Source: Parasporobacterium sp. (lineage in GTDB: Bacteria; Bacillota; Clostridia; Lachnospirales; Lachnospiraceae). Taken from it: a stretch of 64,000 nt of DNA. Location of the stretch: contig JAFUBX010000001.1 of NCBI GenBank assembly GCA_017459985.1, positions 1 to 64,000 of the forward strand, written 5' to 3'. The notes beneath the pieces were generated by a model. The model was not told the origin of the DNA, did not search any database, and saw nothing but the letters and a program-made list of their open reading frames with translations. Shown here in pieces: positions 61,956 through 64,000 of this stretch (position 1 is its first letter; the number at the start of each line of letters is the position of its first letter). A program made the position numbers and the translations under genes.

Positions 61956-63389
61956 TCAGGAGCCCTGGTAGACTACCCGGTCCTCCAGCGCTGTTGTGAC
62001 CGTATCATATTTGAAGACCATATTGTTATAGGCCCACATTCCGATCTGACCCACCTGCTCTTTATATTCCTGAGCCGTGGTCCCGGAGCCGAACCCGCTG
62101 CGGACATAGTCCTCCAGGCTGTTATCCAGATCTTCCACGGTATACCGGATCCCCAGGTCCATCATAACCTTGTTGACGATCATGGCACTGGTAATATAAG
62201 AAGAGGCTTCGGTCTGGATATAGGCATCTGCGGATTCATAGCCCATGGCAGCCGCATAGGAAGCGGCATCATAGCCGTAATATCCTGCTGTGCTGGACAG
62301 GGTCATCGCCGCATAATTCAGGAGCATCTGGGCCACATCCCCGTTATAGCCGGTGATCGTGGTTCTCTCCGCCAGATAATTAAAGATTGCTGCATGAAGC
62401 GCTGTCTTTTCCTGATACGCCCTGCAGTATTCCCGGAATTCACTGACGTTATTCAGTTTCTCCGGCAGATATTCTGCCGTAAATGTCTGCACCCACTCAT
62501 CGGTTAATTCCGGTACCGTCACCACCGTCTTTGAGAGGATCTGTGTGGAAAAGCTGGCTGTTTTCCCGATCAGACGCTCTTCGCCGGAATAATCCTCCGG
62601 GAAAGTGATCGTAACCTGTACTGTACTTCCGATTTCCTGACCGGTTAACTGTTGTTCAAAGTCTTCGATCAAAGCTCCGGATCCCAGCTGCAGCGTCAGG
62701 GAGTCGGAGGTTCCTCCCTCAAAGGGTTCCTCTTCCCCTTCCAGGATTCCTTCAAAGGAGATCGTCACAATATCTCCTTCCTGCGTAACCCCCTCCGTGA
62801 TCGTTTCGGAGGTCTGCTGTCCCTGCAGAATGGAGCGGATATAGCTTTCCACATATTCCTCACTGATCTCAACAGTGGCCGGATCAATCTCGATCACAGA
62901 ATAATCCCCGATCCGGATATGATTCATATCTTCCAGTGCAAAGCTATAGAGCGCGGACGCTTCCCCTCCGGAATGAAGAATCAGAAGATCATCAACAAAT
63001 TCATAGTCGTATTCCTCTTCTTTGCCGCCGGCTGTGATCAGAAGCGAGGTTCCGTCATAAGAAAAGGTCCCCTCCCGGTATTCTCCCCGGTCATAAAGAA
63101 CTGCGGTTCCGTCTTCATTAAACCGATAGATCACAGTCTCCGCTTCCTCCGATGCCGCTGTCAGATCTGCCTCCGAGATGGTATTCAGCGATACCTTTTC
63201 GCCTGCTTCGGAATAATTGGCGATATAAAATCCCAGGATCTGCCGGGCGGCAGTCTCTTCCTGTGTGACAGTCTCCTCCTGGGCGGCGGCCTCTTCCTGT
63301 ACGGAAGTTTCTTCCTGGGCTAGAACCGTACCGCCTGCCAGCATCACAAGCATTCCCGCCAGCAGAACTGATAAAATTTTCTGTTTCAT
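61956..63389 (-). CDS. Secreted FKBP/trigger-factor-type peptidyl-prolyl isomerase
   Basis: 477 residues from the ATG at 63389 (AAGGGGA 6 nt upstream). Signal peptide MKQKILSVLLAGMLVMLAGG to VLA-QEE, without a lipobox, then QEE repeats (25-47). Residues about 85-140 form a small beta-rich region (YRFNEDGTAVLYDRGEYREGTF). An FKBP domain of the trigger-factor sort covers about 205-287 (GDIVTISFEGILEGEEEPFEGG, FEQQLTGQEIGSTVQVTITFPEDYSG), and a helical C-terminal part resembles a chaperone arm. It probably helps folding of exported proteins. Confidence 0.85.
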   Translation of the reverse strand: MKQKILSVLLAGMLVMLAGGTVLAQEETSVQEEAAAQEETVTQEETAARQILGFYIANYSEAGEKVSLNTISEADLTAASEEAETVIYRFNEDGTAVLYDRGEYREGTFSYDGTSLLITAGGKEEEYDYEFVDDLLILHSGGEASALYSFALEDMNHIRIGDYSVIEIDPATVEISEEYVESYIRSILQGQQTSETITEGVTQEGDIVTISFEGILEGEEEPFEGGTSDSLTLQLGSGALIEDFEQQLTGQEIGSTVQVTITFPEDYSGEERLIGKTASFSTQILSKTVVTVPELTDEWVQTFTAEYLPEKLNNVSEFREYCRAYQEKTALHAAIFNYLAERTTITGYNGDVAQMLLNYAAMTLSSTAGYYGYDAASYAAAMGYESADAYIQTEASSYITSAMIVNKVMMDLGIRYTVEDLDNSLEDYVRSGFGSGTTAQEYKEQVGQIGMWAYNNMVFKYDTVTTALEDRVVYQGS

Positions 63390-63456
63390 AAAAAGTCCCC
63401 TTCCCGGGCCGCTTTCTGCGGCTCCGTCTTCTATTTTAGGTATTCTGCCGCATTTT

Positions 63457-64000
63457 TCAATCTGTTTCTCTCTGCAGAAGAAGATAAACTTTGAGGATCG
63501 CAGCAATCGTTTTGCCGTCACTGATCCGGCCGCTCAGGACCAGATCCACAGCCTCCTGAAGCGGCATCTCAAATACTTCCAGGAACTCCTCCTCGTCCAG
63601 ATGCCTCTCTCCTCTGTGAAGCCCCCTGGCCAGAAACATGGTAACCCGTTCCTGGGTGTAGGCCGGTATGGAGATAAACTCCCCGATCTCAGTCCAGTGA
63701 TCTGCCGTGATCCCTGTCTCTTCTTTTAATTCCCTTTTAGCTGCCTCCAGCCGGTCTTCATCCGCACGGTCCAGCTTGCCCGCCGGAATTTCCGTGATGA
63801 CTCTTCCGATCGGGTACCGGTACTGCTTCTCCAGAATCACATTTCCCTCGTCTGTAAGCGCAACCATGCAGACAGCCCCGATATGCCGGATATATTCCCT
63901 TACGGCAGTTTTGCCGTCCGGCAGCCTTACTTCATCAGAAAATACATGCAGCAGCTTCCCGCGGTATTTCTCCGCCGAGGACAGCTGCCACTCCTTCAGA
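63457..64000 (-). CDS. NUDIX hydrolase, ADP-ribose pyrophosphatase-like (partial, N-terminus missing)
   Basis: The frame is open to the right edge, so its start lies beyond base 64000. The visible protein begins with LKEWQLSSAEKYRGKLLHVF and VRLPDGKTAVREYIRHIGAV, then VILEKQYRYPIGRVITEIPAGKLD, and has the Nudix box ending KRELKEETGI. It hydrolyses nucleoside diphosphate derivatives, most likely ADP-ribose. It ends 67 nt before the secreted isomerase gene. Confidence 0.93.
   Translation of the reverse strand, partial: LKEWQLSSAEKYRGKLLHVFSDEVRLPDGKTAVREYIRHIGAVCMVALTDEGNVILEKQYRYPIGRVITEIPAGKLDRADEDRLEAAKRELKEETGITADHWTEIGEFISIPAYTQERVTMFLARGLHRGERHLDEEEFLEVFEMPLQEAVDLVLSGRISDGKTIAAILKVYLLLQRETD

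Noticed and set aside
1-64000. tRNA or rRNA genes
   Set aside because: No cloverleaf with a GGTTCRA-type T arm and no rRNA-like conserved segments were noticed on reading; a dedicated scan was not possible.

Overview
The window is a chromosomal segment from a low-to-medium G+C Gram-positive anaerobe, most likely a member of the Clostridia close to Lachnospiraceae. The evidence is the gene order dnaX-ybaB-recR, a complete S10-spc-alpha ribosomal run ending in rplQ-ecfA1-ecfA2-ecfT-truA, a zinc-type S14, an enlarged L17, a zinc-lid adenylate kinase, strong AGGAGG-type ribosome binding sites and a spore-former-like repertoire of ABC and TRAP transporters. No rRNA, tRNA, CRISPR array, integrase or transposase was recognised.

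Layout. 1-5.2 kb (minus strand): dnaX, ybaB, recR and a long TPR protein with a Glu/Pro-rich tail that runs off the left edge. 5.5-20 kb: a catabolic region. A branched-chain-type ABC importer (livKHMGF) is followed by a PreA/PyrD-like Fe-S flavoprotein and malic enzyme on the minus strand. Divergently, on the plus strand, lie two maleate-isomerase-family proteins, a PyrK-like and a PyrD-like protein. Next come a GntR regulator, a PurB-like lyase and a dihydroorotase-like amidohydrolase. Together they resemble pyrimidine and purine biosynthetic enzymes redeployed to break down an imported compound to fumarate, malate and pyruvate. 20-29.5 kb (minus): one long run of twelve genes with a TRAP importer, NIPSNAP, flavodoxin-like, DUF6282, cupin, HpcH/HpaI aldolase, CoA-transferase and BKACE genes, with a divergent GntR regulator. 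30.5-33.2 kb: an enolase-superfamily dehydratase and a MATE pump. 33.3-52.6 kb (minus): truA, the ECF transporter module and the ribosomal protein operon from rplQ back to rpsJ, with its promoter and about 340 nt of leader. 52.7-64 kb (minus): M18 aminopeptidase, an oligopeptide ABC transporter (oppBCDF) with its binding protein, a medium-chain dehydrogenase, a secreted FKBP-type foldase and a NUDIX hydrolase cut by the right edge.

The most unusual observations are these. The oligopeptide-binding protein looks circularly permuted: its usual C-terminal segment sits directly behind the signal peptide. The pyrimidine-look-alike cluster has substitutions at expected substrate-binding or catalytic residues (PyrD Asn to Ser twice; a second maleate isomerase with Cys to Ser). 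Two distant promoters share a nearly identical 24-bp operator/-35 block, and one of them lies inside the terminator hairpin of the upstream gene. Three intergenic regions carry different palindromic repeat arrays. All functional assignments come from reading the sequence and recalled family knowledge; no database search was run.
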